This document shows, piece by piece, positions 7,671-17,772 of a DNA stretch of 64,000 nucleotides. Within the stretch, counting starts at the first letter, position 1. Each line of letters opens with the position of its first letter. The stretch spans positions 186,001 to 250,000 of the forward strand of contig NZ_VSFF01000017.1 in NCBI RefSeq assembly GCF_008085905.1, in the 5' to 3' direction. Below the pieces are notes generated by a model. It had not been told where the DNA came from, ran no database searches, and was given only the letters and a program-made list of their open reading frames with translations. The position numbers and the translations under genes are program-made. This DNA is from Actinomadura syzygii. Lineage in GTDB: Bacteria; Actinomycetota; Actinomycetes; Streptosporangiales; Streptosporangiaceae.

Positions 7671-8734
7671 GCACGTTCGAGAGTTTCAAGAGCCTTTCCC
7701 GGGCCATGTTCCTGGGCTTCCGCAGGGACCGGACGGCGCTGTTCTTCACGGTGCTGTTCCCGCTCATGTTCCTGGTCGTGTTCGGAGGCATCTTCGGCCA
7801 CCAGACCACGTCGAAGGTCAAGGTGCTGGAGGTCGGCCCGTCGGTCGTCCTGGACCAGGCCGTCGCCCACGGCGACCTGGCCAAGGTCATGAAGGTGACC
7901 AAGACGTCCGACCGTGCCGACGCCCTGCGCAAGGTGGAGAAGGGCGACGCGGACGCCGTCATCGAGCAGCACGGACCGGAGCTCGTCGTCCACTACTCGG
8001 CCGCCGACCAGGTCAAGTCGGGGACCGTGCGCGGTCTGATGGACTCGCTCGTCCAGTCGGCCAACCTCGCCGCCACCGGCAAGCCGCCCGCGTACAAGGT
8101 GACCAACCAGCAGGTCGAGGACGACTCGCTCAAGGCCATCCAGTTCTTCACGCCCAGCCTGCTGGGGTGGGCCCTGGCGTCGGCGGGAGTCTTCGGCGCC
8201 TCCCAGACGCTGGTGACCTGGCGGACGAAGGGCATCCTGCGCCGACTCCAGCTCTCCCCCGCCCCGATACCGACCGTGTTCGCGGCGCGTGTCGCGGTCA
8301 GCCTGGCCGTGGCGCTCGTGCAGTTCGCGTTGTTCGTGCTCGTGGCCCAGTTGCCCATGTTCGGGTTGCAGCTCGGCGGGTCGTGGTGGATGGCGATCCC
8401 GATGGTCCTGTCCGGGGTGCTGGCCTTCCTGGCGATCGGCATGCTGATCGGCGCGTGGGCCAAGACGCAGGAGACGGCTCAGGCGGTGACGCAGTTGGTC
8501 GTCCTGCCGATGGCGTTCCTGGGCGGTTCGTTCTTCCCACTGGACGATGCACCAACCTGGCTGAAGGGTCTGTCGTACATCTTCCCCCTGCGCTACCTGA
8601 ACGACGGGATGCTGAACGTGATGGGACGCGGCCTAGGGCCGATGTCCGCGCTGCCGCAAATCGGCGTTCTGCTGGGTGTCGCGGTGGTAGGCACCCTGAT
8701 AGCCATGCGTTTGTTCCGATGGGACGCCGCTTGA
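7667..8734 (+). CDS. ABC-2 type transporter permease
   Basis: 355 residues. One N-terminal membrane helix (ALFFTVLFPLMFLVVFGGIF) is followed by an extracytoplasmic region of about 120 residues, then five hydrophobic segments in the C-terminal half, including QLVVLPMAFLGGSFFPL and a helix near the end. This is the ABC-2 permease layout. The GTG start overlaps the ATPase stop. The LSYIFPLRYLNDGM segment is typical of the ABC-2 C-terminal region. Works with the preceding ATPase as a half-transporter dimer. Confidence 0.92.
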   Translation: MSTFESFKSLSRAMFLGFRRDRTALFFTVLFPLMFLVVFGGIFGHQTTSKVKVLEVGPSVVLDQAVAHGDLAKVMKVTKTSDRADALRKVEKGDADAVIEQHGPELVVHYSAADQVKSGTVRGLMDSLVQSANLAATGKPPAYKVTNQQVEDDSLKAIQFFTPSLLGWALASAGVFGASQTLVTWRTKGILRRLQLSPAPIPTVFAARVAVSLAVALVQFALFVLVAQLPMFGLQLGGSWWMAIPMVLSGVLAFLAIGMLIGAWAKTQETAQAVTQLVVLPMAFLGGSFFPLDDAPTWLKGLSYIFPLRYLNDGMLNVMGRGLGPMSALPQIGVLLGVAVVGTLIAMRLFRWDAA

Positions 8735-8805
8735 GGCGATGTCGCCCGCTGTGACGTCAGTCACTAATTGGGCCATTCTGCTGTGGGCGTACGAAGAACC
8801 AGGTT

Positions 8806-8832
8806 GGGAACGTCAGCGTCGGGTTAGATGTT
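8806..8832 (+). promoter_or_regulatory. Candidate SigR/SigH-type promoter
   Basis: GGGAAC at 8806-8811 and GTT at 8830-8832 are separated by 18 nt, close to the GGGAAT-N18-GTT consensus of SigR/SigH disulfide-stress sigma factors. It is followed after about 35 nt by the DUF7455 gene. Such a short consensus can occur by chance. Confidence 0.35.
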
Positions 8833-8868
8833 GTCCTAAGTACCGACCCCGAGCATGAGGAAGGTGCC

Positions 8869-9099
8869 GTGACTGGAGCCCTTGCCCCAACCAAGCCGTT
8901 GTCTGTCGCAGACCGCTGCGACCGCTGCGGTGCCCAGGCCTACGTCCGTGCAGTCCTTGTAGGCGGCGGCGACCTTCTGTTCTGTGCCCACCACGGGCGC
9001 AAGTACGCAGAGGCTCTCCGCGCCAACGGGGCCGACATCCAGGACGAGACCGACCGACTCATCGAAACCCCGGCCTCCGCCCCGGTCGAGGAGCGGTAG
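8869..9099 (+). CDS. DUF7455-type small zinc-ribbon-like protein
   Basis: 76 residues from a GTG preceded by GAGGAAGG. The core ADRCDRCGAQAYVRAVL then LLFCAHHGRKYAEAL supplies CxxC plus a CxHH set, a likely four-ligand metal site. Matches the small actinobacterial DUF7455 family commonly found near the principal sigma factor; function not established. It stands alone, with a candidate stress promoter upstream and a perfect 12-bp terminator stem downstream. Confidence 0.82.
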   Translation: MTGALAPTKPLSVADRCDRCGAQAYVRAVLVGGGDLLFCAHHGRKYAEALRANGADIQDETDRLIETPASAPVEER

Positions 9100-9121
9100 T
9101 TCCCCATAGACAGGGCCTGAT

Positions 9122-9155
9122 GAACGGCGGCCACCGGAAACGATGGCCGCCGTTC
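9122..9155. terminator. Bidirectional hairpin terminator
   Basis: GAACGGCGGCCA (9122-9133) and TGGCCGCCGTTC (9144-9155) form a perfect 12-bp stem with a 10-nt loop. It sits between the convergent DUF7455 and GNAT genes and can serve both. No U-tract follows, as is usual in high-GC actinomycetes. Confidence 0.8.
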
Positions 9156-9205
9156 GCATTCCCTGAGCCGGAACGCACGACTTCAAAGAGTAATTAGTCA
9201 ATCAC

Positions 9206-9937
9206 CTATCGTGACTCGACGGTGTCATTCTTCACGCGATAGTGGTAGATCCCGGCCCGCTCGAAGCCCTCCGCCTCGTACATGGCGACCGCCGGAGCGT
9301 TCCGTTCGACGACGACCAGGTACGCGCGTTCGCATCCCTGCTCCCGTCCCCAGGCGAGGAGGGCCCGCAGTACGCGCCGTCCCAGGCCGCGCCTGCGCGC
9401 TTCTGGTGAGACGGCCATCGCGTACACGCCGAGCCACTCTCCCTGGGGGACGCCACGTCCGACGGCGAGGCCGCCCAGGGACGCATAGCCCGCCCGCACG
9501 CCGGTGAGGATTCGTTCCGCCATCGGGAGCTCGTGACCGTAGCGGCCGTCCACGGACCACCAGAGGTCCAGCCATTCCCTGGACGGTATGTCGGCGATCC
9601 GTACACCGTCCCCTTCGGGAACGTCCGGCAGAGCGGCCACCATGGCGAGCGTCGGATCCACCAGATCGTAACCGCGCGCCTCCAGGAACCCGTCGAGTTC
9701 CGCGGGCTTCGCCTGGGCGTCGATCGAGAACACGGTCGGCAGGCCCAGCTTCTTGTAGAAGCGCTCCGCCTGATCTACGGCGTGCCCCACGTCCCCTGGG
9801 TCGCTTAGAGGCAGGACGGAGTTGGCCCGCTTGGTGACACCTGCCGCATGCCGGAGCAGCCAGCCGCCCATATCCTTGGTCGACGGCGCGGGCCACGCCT
9901 CGGCGACCAGCCGTCCGACCTCTGGGAACCGCTCCAT
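9206..9937 (-). CDS. GNAT family N-acetyltransferase
   Basis: 243 residues. The C-terminal half carries the GNAT fold: the acetyl-CoA binding stretch is AVSPEARRRGLGRRVLRALL (R/QxxGxG/A motif) followed by YLVVVERNAPAVAMYEAEGF. The N-terminal half (WPAPSTKDMGGWLLRHAAGV) looks like a degenerate second GNAT domain, as in other two-domain actinobacterial members. I prefer ATG 9937 over TTG 9940. It is divergent from yaaA with a 23-bp gap. The substrate cannot be assigned. Confidence 0.87.
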   Translation of the reverse strand: MERFPEVGRLVAEAWPAPSTKDMGGWLLRHAAGVTKRANSVLPLSDPGDVGHAVDQAERFYKKLGLPTVFSIDAQAKPAELDGFLEARGYDLVDPTLAMVAALPDVPEGDGVRIADIPSREWLDLWWSVDGRYGHELPMAERILTGVRAGYASLGGLAVGRGVPQGEWLGVYAMAVSPEARRRGLGRRVLRALLAWGREQGCERAYLVVVERNAPAVAMYEAEGFERAGIYHYRVKNDTVESR

Positions 9938-9960
9938 CAACCACCGCTTTCGGGGGGATC

Positions 9961-10701
9961 GTGCACATCCTGCTGCCGCCGTCGGAGAAGAAGGCTAGCG
10001 ACGGGGACGGTCCGCCCCTCGACCTGGGCTCGCTCAGCTTCCCCGGCCTCAATCCGGTGCGCGAGCGCGTCCTGAAGGCCCTGGTGCGGGCGAGCAGGCG
10101 GAAGAACGCGGCTGAGGTGCTCGCCCTCCCGCCCGGCCAGGCGGACGAGGCCCTGGCCCGCAACCTCGCCCTGCGGGAGGCGCCGACCCTGCCCGCCGCG
10201 CGGCTCTACACGGGCGTCCTCTACGACAACCTGAGGCTCGCCGACCTGGACGCCGACGCCGCCGGGCAGATCATCGTCTTCTCGGGGCTGTGGGGCGCTC
10301 TGCGGCTCACGGACCGCGTCCCGCCCTACCGGCTCGCCATGGCGGTCTCGCTGCCCCCTGCCGGCCGTCTGGGGACGCTCTGGCGCCCGCCCATAAGCAA
10401 GGCCCTGCGCCTGGACGACGACCTGGTCGTCGACATGCGCTCCGGGCCGTACGCGGCCGCGTGGAAGGCGCCCGGCCCGGCCGTGGCGGTGCGCGTGTTC
10501 CGGGAGCGGCTCGTCGGCGGCGTGCCCAAGCGGACCGTGGTCAGCCACATGGCCAAGGCGACCCGCGGGCGGATCGCGCACGACCTGCTGAAGGCGGGCG
10601 CCTCGCCCCGGACCCCGGAGGAGCTCCTCAAGACCGTCGCCGGGCTGGGGCACACCGCGGAGCTCAACGGCGCGAACCTGGACATCGTCCTGCACGACTG
10701 A
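9961..10701 (+). CDS. yaaA: YaaA family peroxide-stress protein
   Basis: 246 residues starting MHILLPPSEKK, the hallmark N terminus of the YaaA/DUF328 family. Other family patterns are ARLYTGVLYDNLRLAD, FSGLWGALRLTD and VPPYRLAM. E. coli YaaA lowers free iron during peroxide stress (family knowledge); the role here is inferred. The GTG start follows a G-rich ribosome-binding site. The gene ends in a strong hairpin shared with the convergent sigma factor gene. Confidence 0.88.
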   Translation: MHILLPPSEKKASDGDGPPLDLGSLSFPGLNPVRERVLKALVRASRRKNAAEVLALPPGQADEALARNLALREAPTLPAARLYTGVLYDNLRLADLDADAAGQIIVFSGLWGALRLTDRVPPYRLAMAVSLPPAGRLGTLWRPPISKALRLDDDLVVDMRSGPYAAAWKAPGPAVAVRVFRERLVGGVPKRTVVSHMAKATRGRIAHDLLKAGASPRTPEELLKTVAGLGHTAELNGANLDIVLHD

Positions 10702-10725
10702 CGAACCACAGCTCCTGAAACGAAA

Positions 10726-10754
10726 CAGGGCCCCTTTCCGTAGAAGGGGCCCTG
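10726..10754. terminator. Bidirectional hairpin terminator
   Basis: CAGGGCCCCTT (10726-10736) and AAGGGGCCCTG (10744-10754) form a perfect 11-bp stem with a 7-nt loop. It lies between the convergent yaaA and principal sigma factor genes. Confidence 0.85.
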
Positions 10755-10768
10755 CGTTCGCGTTCTGA

Positions 10769-12445
<1,677 letters not shown>

Positions 12446-12699
12446 AAATACCTCTCGAACGAACGTGTGGCTTGGCTGACCCAAGTGCCCTGACGGGCCC
12501 GGCCTCACACTGGGTGGGACCACACACGGAACGAACCTCCCGGTGCGGGACCGCAGCGTACCCGCTCTCTCTGGGTCAAGCATTCTGGCACTGCTGCGCA
12601 TTCCGCCTTGGAGGTCCTACCCGGTAACTCTCCACCTTAGAGGGCGCGGGACGGTCCTTCGTACGTGCGACGCCGTTCTTCGGCCGTTGCCGGCGGGCG

Positions 12700-14865
12700 T
12701 CACCCGGACTTGGGCGGGACGTGCAGGGCAAGCACGGTCACATCGTCTACCTGCTCATACCCGGCAAGCATCCGATCGACCAGGAAGTCGACGAGTCTTT
12801 CGGGATCTCCTACCACTTCAGGTGGGGCGTCCGCGGCCACGGCGACAAGCTCCTCCAGCCCGGCGTCCACCCCACGCCTACGGTTCTCCACAAGTCCATC
12901 GGAATAGAACACCACAGTGTTGCCGGTCTCGATGGAAAAACTTGTCTGCTGTCGCTGGCTCGGCCAGCCGAGGGGAGTCCCGGGCTCACGTGTGCTGACC
13001 CGCGCGGGCGAGTCCGGAGAGATCAGGAGGGGCGGCGGATGGCCCGCGTTGCTGAACTCACCGTGGCCGGTCTCGGGGTCGATGACCACGTAGGCGACGG
13101 TGGTGAACTGCTCTTCGTCCTCGGTCGCGCTGAACAGGCGGTCGAGGCCCGCGAGGACGGCGGCGGGACGCGGATCGTTCAGGGCGAGGGCGCGCAGGGC
13201 GTTGCGGACACGTCCCATTCCGGCCGCCGCCAGGACGCCCTTGCCCATGACGTCGCCGACGGCCACGGCGAGCCGGTCGTCGGGAAGCCGGAACACGTCG
13301 TACCAGTCGCCGCCCACCTGGACGTGGCGGGTGGCGGGGTTGTACCGGGCGGCGAGCACCATTCCGGGCAGCTGAGGGAGGTCGCTGGGCAGGAGGCTGC
13401 GCTGGAGCTCTTCCGCGGTCTTGTGCTCGCGTTCGAACAGGAGGGCTCGTTCGACGGCCAGGGCGCACTGCCCGGCGAGCGCCTCAAGGAAGACCCGCTC
13501 CTCCTCGGTGATCTCCCTAGGGCGGGTGAACGAGAAACGAAGCGCGCCTATGGGCGCACCGGCCGCGAGGAGCGGAAGACCCACCCAGGCACGTTCCTCC
13601 GTGTGCTGGGCGAACAAGTCCCGCTCGCCGTGACCGAGTTGCAGGCGCAGGCTGTCAGGGTGCTCGGCCAGGAACGGACGGCTCTCGCGCACCGCCACCG
13701 ACATCACGGTCTGGTCGCTGACCTTGATCTCGTCGCGGGAGGCGAGCCCAGCCTCGCCCTCGGCGCCGGGCTGGCCGACGATGCTGAGGCGGAGCTTGTC
13801 GTCGTCCAGGAGCGCCACGGCGGAGTAGTCGGCGCCGATGGCGGACCGTCCGACCTCGGTGATGACCTGGACGACCTGGGACACGGTCAGCGCCTCGGCG
13901 AGCATCGAGGTGGCCTGCTGGAGGCGCGCCGTCCGCAGCGCCGCCGCGGAGAGCTGCTCCGTCAGCCGACCGCGCATCTCCTCGGCCTCGCGCTGCCCGG
14001 TGACGTCGGTGTTGGCGCCGACCCACTCGATGACGGCGTCGCCCTCCCAGATGGGCACGGCCCGGACGTCGAAGTGCCGGTAGGTGCCGCTCTTGGTGCG
14101 GACCCGGTAGTTGGTCTCGAAGACCCGGTTCTCGTCGACGCACTCGGTCCAGACGGCCTCGATGCGGGGACGGTCCTCGGGGTGCACCACCGAGAGCCAG
14201 CCGCCGACCGCGTAGTCGTCCGGCGTCTGGCCGGTGATCGCCCGCCACTCCGGCGCGTCGTCGATCACGCCGCCGCCGGGCGCCGCGACCCAGACCACCT
14301 GGGCGCTGGCCTCGACGAGCGAGCGGTAGCGCTGCTCCTTGCGGCGGATGACCTCCTCGGCCCTGCGCCGCTCGGTCACGTCCAGCGCGGTCAGGACGAC
14401 GCCGACGTGCTCGCCGTCGCCGCCCTTGGCGGGCAGCCAGGTGCAGGCGAGGATCCGCTCCTCGGTCGCCGTGGACACGCCCGGCGCGTCGGGCGACGCC
14501 GTGGGGACCGGCGGCGCGGGCGCGGCGGCCGGCGCGACGGGCCCGCCGGACGGGACGACGAGGTCGAGGTCGCTGAGCGGGCGGTTCTCGGCGATGACCT
14601 TGCGCAGGGCCGACTCGAAGGCCGTCGCGAGCGCCTCCGGCAGCACCTCGCCGGGTCTGCGCTTCTGCAGGTCCCGGACGGACACGCGCAGTAGCGCCGC
14701 GAGGGCGTCGTTCGCCCTGCGGCAGCGCAGTTCGCGGTCGAAGAAGGCGAGCCCGGCGGGCGCCTCGGTCAGCAGGGTCGCGTACAGCGCGGCGTCGGAC
14801 GCATCCATGGGCTGGCCCTCCACCCCTGAGACGCGGGGATGCGGAACGGACGTCTCGGTGCTCAT
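12700..14865 (-). CDS. PAS-PAS-GAF-SpoIIE serine phosphatase
   Basis: About 721 residues. Two PAS regions are visible (residues about 20-100, LLTEAPAGLAFFDRELRCRR; and about 185-300, with the PAC-like YRVRTKSGTYRHFDVRAVPI), then a GAF domain (about 320-480) and a C-terminal PP2C/SpoIIE phosphatase starting at SLLPSDLPQLPGMVLAARYN. Phosphatase metal-binding motifs are GGDWYDVF, VGDVMGKGVLAA and FYSDGLVENR. Such proteins dephosphorylate anti-sigma-factor antagonists in partner-switching stress pathways (family knowledge); no such partner genes are adjacent. ATG 14865 has GGAGG 8 nt upstream. It is upstream of and co-oriented with the sigma factor gene. Confidence 0.93.
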   Translation of the reverse strand: MSTETSVPHPRVSGVEGQPMDASDAALYATLLTEAPAGLAFFDRELRCRRANDALAALLRVSVRDLQKRRPGEVLPEALATAFESALRKVIAENRPLSDLDLVVPSGGPVAPAAAPAPPVPTASPDAPGVSTATEERILACTWLPAKGGDGEHVGVVLTALDVTERRRAEEVIRRKEQRYRSLVEASAQVVWVAAPGGGVIDDAPEWRAITGQTPDDYAVGGWLSVVHPEDRPRIEAVWTECVDENRVFETNYRVRTKSGTYRHFDVRAVPIWEGDAVIEWVGANTDVTGQREAEEMRGRLTEQLSAAALRTARLQQATSMLAEALTVSQVVQVITEVGRSAIGADYSAVALLDDDKLRLSIVGQPGAEGEAGLASRDEIKVSDQTVMSVAVRESRPFLAEHPDSLRLQLGHGERDLFAQHTEERAWVGLPLLAAGAPIGALRFSFTRPREITEEERVFLEALAGQCALAVERALLFEREHKTAEELQRSLLPSDLPQLPGMVLAARYNPATRHVQVGGDWYDVFRLPDDRLAVAVGDVMGKGVLAAAGMGRVRNALRALALNDPRPAAVLAGLDRLFSATEDEEQFTTVAYVVIDPETGHGEFSNAGHPPPLLISPDSPARVSTREPGTPLGWPSQRQQTSFSIETGNTVVFYSDGLVENRRRGVDAGLEELVAVAADAPPEVVGDPERLVDFLVDRMLAGYEQVDDVTVLALHVPPKSG

Positions 14866-15228
14866 GGACAACACCTCCGCCCCAGAGGGTCCCGTACCGC
14901 GCGGCAAGTTTTCATCACTATGAGTGAATGGGAGCAGGCTAGCGCTCCCGCCTCCATCACAACACCGGTCGGAGTCAGGTATTCATCATCCCGATGGTTC
15001 GCCGTGGACGGAAGCCCTGATGAACATCATCGTCACTTCGACACCAAGCGAACACGGTCGGATTCGGGCACCGTCGCCGTGGACATGGGGAGGCGGTCCG
15101 CGAGGACGGCGAGTAGGAGATGTTACGGCGATCGGGCGTCACAGGGCGTCAACTCGGCGGGTTCGGCGCGTCCGCGCACGCGAGGGCGCATGTGCGGGCA
15201 CGATCGCGGGACGAGTCGACGAGGACGG
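14866..15228. other. Intergenic stretch, no gene called
   Basis: About 360 bp between the SpoIIE phosphatase start and the end of the HhH-GPD gene. Plus-strand frames here (for example from 14924) are Arg/Ser-rich with no ribosome-binding site, so they are rejected. A small inverted repeat TCACT-ATG-AGTGA lies at 14915-14927, in the phosphatase promoter region. Nothing else is seen. Confidence 0.5.
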
Positions 15229-15810
15229 CTAGCGGGCGTTCTTGGCCGCGGACTTCATCTCCTGCTTGAAGGCGCGGACCTTCGCGAGCGACTCGGGCCC
15301 GGTGATGTCTGCGACCGAACGGTGAGAGCCTTGCTCCCCGTAGGCGCCCGCGGCCTCACGCCAGCCGTCGGGCTGGACGCCGAACTGCTTGCCCAGGAGG
15401 GCGACGAAGATCTGCGCCTTCTGCTTGCCGTACCCGGGGAGGCCGTTGAGGCGCTTGAACAGCTCTTTGCCGCTGTCGGCGCCCTTCCACACCCGCTCGG
15501 CGTCCCCGTCGTAGTTCTCCACAAGGTACTGGCACAGTTGCTGCACCCGTTTGGCCATGGAACCGGGGTACCGGTGGACGGCGGGCTTCTCCGACAGGAG
15601 CGCCGCGAACCGCTCGGGGTCGTAGGCGGCGATCTCGTGCGCGTCCAGGTCGTCGGAACCGAGCCGCTGGGCGATGGTGTAGGGCCCGGTGAACGCCCAC
15701 TCCATCGGGACCTGCTGGTCGAGCAGCATGCCCACCAGCGCGGCCAGCGGGCTGCGTCCGAGCAGCTCATCGGCCTCGGGACGCTGGGCGAGTTGTACCT
15801 TCGTGGCCAT
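15229..15810 (-). CDS. HhH-GPD family base-excision repair protein
   Basis: 193 residues. The helix-hairpin-helix reads LNGLPGYGKQKAQIFVALLG near residue 120, followed by QFGVQPDGW, where the Asp may be the catalytic residue of the HhH-GPD fold. The N-terminal LVGMLLDQQVPMEWAF segment matches the actinobacterial family TIGR03252 (uncharacterised HhH-GPD protein). Likely a DNA glycosylase-like protein, but the damaged base is unknown. There is no iron-sulfur cluster Cys set. ATG 15810; divergent from the molybdopterin oxidoreductase gene across 94 bp. Confidence 0.88.
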   Translation of the reverse strand: MATKVQLAQRPEADELLGRSPLAALVGMLLDQQVPMEWAFTGPYTIAQRLGSDDLDAHEIAAYDPERFAALLSEKPAVHRYPGSMAKRVQQLCQYLVENYDGDAERVWKGADSGKELFKRLNGLPGYGKQKAQIFVALLGKQFGVQPDGWREAAGAYGEQGSHRSVADITGPESLAKVRAFKQEMKSAAKNAR

Positions 15811-15904
15811 GCGCCCAGCTTAGAGCCGGCCCCGGATCTGTCAGAAGTCTTACGGGAACCCTCGGAACCTGGCGCGACCAGCGCCGCGGTGCTCGAATGG
15901 GGAC

Positions 15905-16609
15905 GTGAACGAGGACGAACGGGCGGAAGGCAGCCCCGTCGGACGGCGGGTCGTGCTCGGGATGCTCGGCCTCGGCGTCGCGGGGGTCGCCGTGGGGGCA
16001 TCGCTCCAAGACAAAGTGAGCCGCGCCCTGGCGCCGGCGGGGTCGATCGGGGACGTCCTCCCGGCGGCGGGTGGTTTCCGCTACTACTCGGTCACGGGGA
16101 GTGTGAAGCGGCACAGTGTCGCCACCCACCGCGTGACCGTTAGTGGCCTCGTCGACAAGCCTCGGTCTTTCGGAATGGCCGATCTGGCGGGGTTCCCCCA
16201 GACGGTGCTCGACAAGGATTTCCAGTGCGTGACGGGATGGCGTGTCCCGGACGTCCGCTGGGTGGGTGTCGCCCTGCCCGACCTCCTGGACGCGGTCGGA
16301 GTGTCGCCCCAGGCCCAGGCGGTGCGGTTCACGTCGTTCGACGGCGTCTACACCGAGTCGCTGACGTTGAGCCAAGCACGCAGGCGCGATGTCCTTGTGG
16401 CGACGCAGATGGACGGCAAGCCGGTCACGCACGATCACGGCGGGCCGACCCGCCTCTACGTGGCGCCCATGTACGGCTACAAGTCGCTGAAATGGCTCGG
16501 CGGCATCGAGCTGACAGATCGGGTCAAGCCTGGCTACTGGGAGAACCTCGGATACGACGTGGACGCCTGGGTGGGACGGTCGAACGGGCGCGATGATGCA
16601 CCAACATGA
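15905..16609 (+). CDS. Molybdopterin-dependent oxidoreductase (sulfite-oxidase/MsrP-like)
   Basis: 234 residues. The N terminus has GRRVVLGMLGLGVAGVAVGA, a twin-arginine-like signal or anchor, so export is likely. The oxidoreductase molybdopterin-binding fold contains FQCVTGWRVPDVRW near residue 107, where the Cys is the expected molybdenum ligand, and later HDHGGPTRLYVAPMYGYKSL and GYWENLGYD. These are typical of the SUOX/MsrP superfamily. It overlaps the cytochrome b gene, so the two form an electron-transfer pair. The substrate cannot be deduced; no molybdopterin biosynthesis genes are nearby. Confidence 0.9.
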   Translation: MNEDERAEGSPVGRRVVLGMLGLGVAGVAVGASLQDKVSRALAPAGSIGDVLPAAGGFRYYSVTGSVKRHSVATHRVTVSGLVDKPRSFGMADLAGFPQTVLDKDFQCVTGWRVPDVRWVGVALPDLLDAVGVSPQAQAVRFTSFDGVYTESLTLSQARRRDVLVATQMDGKPVTHDHGGPTRLYVAPMYGYKSLKWLGGIELTDRVKPGYWENLGYDVDAWVGRSNGRDDAPT

Positions 16610-17363
16610 CGCTGCGCCGCCCGCGCGGACATGGTTGCTGCGGTTCACCCGCGCCGAACGTGCGATCCACCACGTGACCGGGTCGCTGATGCTGATCTGC
16701 ATTGCGACCGCCGCGTGCCTGTACCTCCCGGCGTTGTCGACGCTGGTGGGTCATCGGGAGACGCTCAAGACCGTTCATGTCTGGTGTGGGTTCGCGTTGC
16801 CCGTTCCGATCATCCTTGGTCTGATTTCTCGGGCGTTCAGGGCCGACCTCCGCCGGTTGAACAGATTCGCTCCGCACGACTGGGAGTGGCTCAGGCGCCG
16901 CGACCGCCGGGCCGTCCGCGGTGGACGCGGAGTGCTGCCCGTGGGCAAGTTCAACGCGGGTCAGAAACTGAACGCGGCCTTCGTCGCGGGCGCGATCCTG
17001 CTGATGCTCGGCACCGGCGAGATCATGACGTTCCCCGATCCTTGGAGCGACCGGTGGCGGACGGGTTCGACGTTCGTCCACGACTGGCTCTTCCTCGTCA
17101 TCGTGGCGGTGACCGCAGGGCACCTTTGGGAGGCGCTCCGGGACCGGGGTGCGCTCCAGGGAATGCTCACCGGGCGCGTCGACCCCGACTGGGCCGCACG
17201 GCACCACGCGGGCTGGGCGGACGCCTCGCAGCGGTCGCACGACACTGTCCCCACATCACCGGATGGGGATAACTCCCAGGTCAATGATGTGGACGCGGAG
17301 ATGGACAAGTCCTCCGCCGAAGATGACTCAGAATTTGCGAAACGTCGGCCCGGAACGTCTTGA
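16593..17363 (+). CDS. Cytochrome b/b6-domain membrane protein
   Basis: 256 residues. Four hydrophobic segments are visible, with histidines suited to haem b ligation: AERAIHHVTGSLMLICIA, LKTVHVWCGFALPVP, a third helix (FVAGAILLMLGTG) and FVHDWLFLVIVAVTAGHLWE. The pattern resembles the gamma subunit of formate dehydrogenase and other cytochrome b561-type quinone-linked subunits. The C-terminal 60 residues are hydrophilic and acidic. It starts 17 nt inside the molybdopterin gene (ATG 16593 or 16596), indicating coupled translation. Likely passes electrons between the exported molybdoenzyme and the quinone pool (inference). Confidence 0.87.
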   Translation: MMHQHDAAPPARTWLLRFTRAERAIHHVTGSLMLICIATAACLYLPALSTLVGHRETLKTVHVWCGFALPVPIILGLISRAFRADLRRLNRFAPHDWEWLRRRDRRAVRGGRGVLPVGKFNAGQKLNAAFVAGAILLMLGTGEIMTFPDPWSDRWRTGSTFVHDWLFLVIVAVTAGHLWEALRDRGALQGMLTGRVDPDWAARHHAGWADASQRSHDTVPTSPDGDNSQVNDVDAEMDKSSAEDDSEFAKRRPGTS

Positions 17364-17423
17364 CTCTCCCCGCAAACGCGCTGGAATGGGACATCGGAAC
17401 CCCGTGCGCGGAGGTGTGCGCTC

Positions 17424-17672
17424 ATGCATGCACTGGCCGATCACCGCAGCGTGACCCGTGAGGCGCTCGCGCGACGGCTCTGCGACGAGTTCACGTCCTT
17501 TCCGTCGGGCACGGTGCATCGATGCGTGGCCGACGTGCAGGCGTGCATGACCCATCTGGGTCTCGAGGCCACTCCCGCGAGGGTGGAGCGGATGGCCCGG
17601 GAGCACCTCACCGGGATACTGAAGTCCGAGCCGCCGTCCGGCCGGAGCCCCGCGACCGGCGTGGACGGCTGA
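17424..17672 (+). CDS. Small protein, three-helix-bundle-like
   Basis: 82 residues from an ATG with GGAGG 9 nt upstream. The sequence LARRLCDEFTSFPSGTVHRC followed by VADVQACM and VERMAREHL is helical and resembles small actinobacterial proteins annotated as three-helix bundle dimerisation domains; I am not certain of that match. It has no signal peptide, metal motif or membrane segment. It lies 60 bp after the cytochrome b gene and 100 bp before the large uncharacterised gene. Confidence 0.65.
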   Translation: MHALADHRSVTREALARRLCDEFTSFPSGTVHRCVADVQACMTHLGLEATPARVERMAREHLTGILKSEPPSGRSPATGVDG

Positions 17673-17772
17673 GCGGACGGAGCGGCCGCCCGGCGGCCCC
17701 CTACCGCCCGGTGCCCCCTGTCTTCGGACGTGTCCTGGACATCGCGCACGGCCGATCTGAGAGGCTAGAAGG

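Noticed and set aside
12446-12699. SigR-type promoter GGAAT-N18-GTT before the principal sigma factor gene
   Set aside because: The best match has GCT instead of GTT and the TTGACC nearby has no -10 at a normal distance, so no promoter is called.
14924-15232. Small plus-strand gene between SpoIIE and HhH-GPD genes
   Set aside because: Arg/Ser/Thr-rich product without pattern and no ribosome-binding site.
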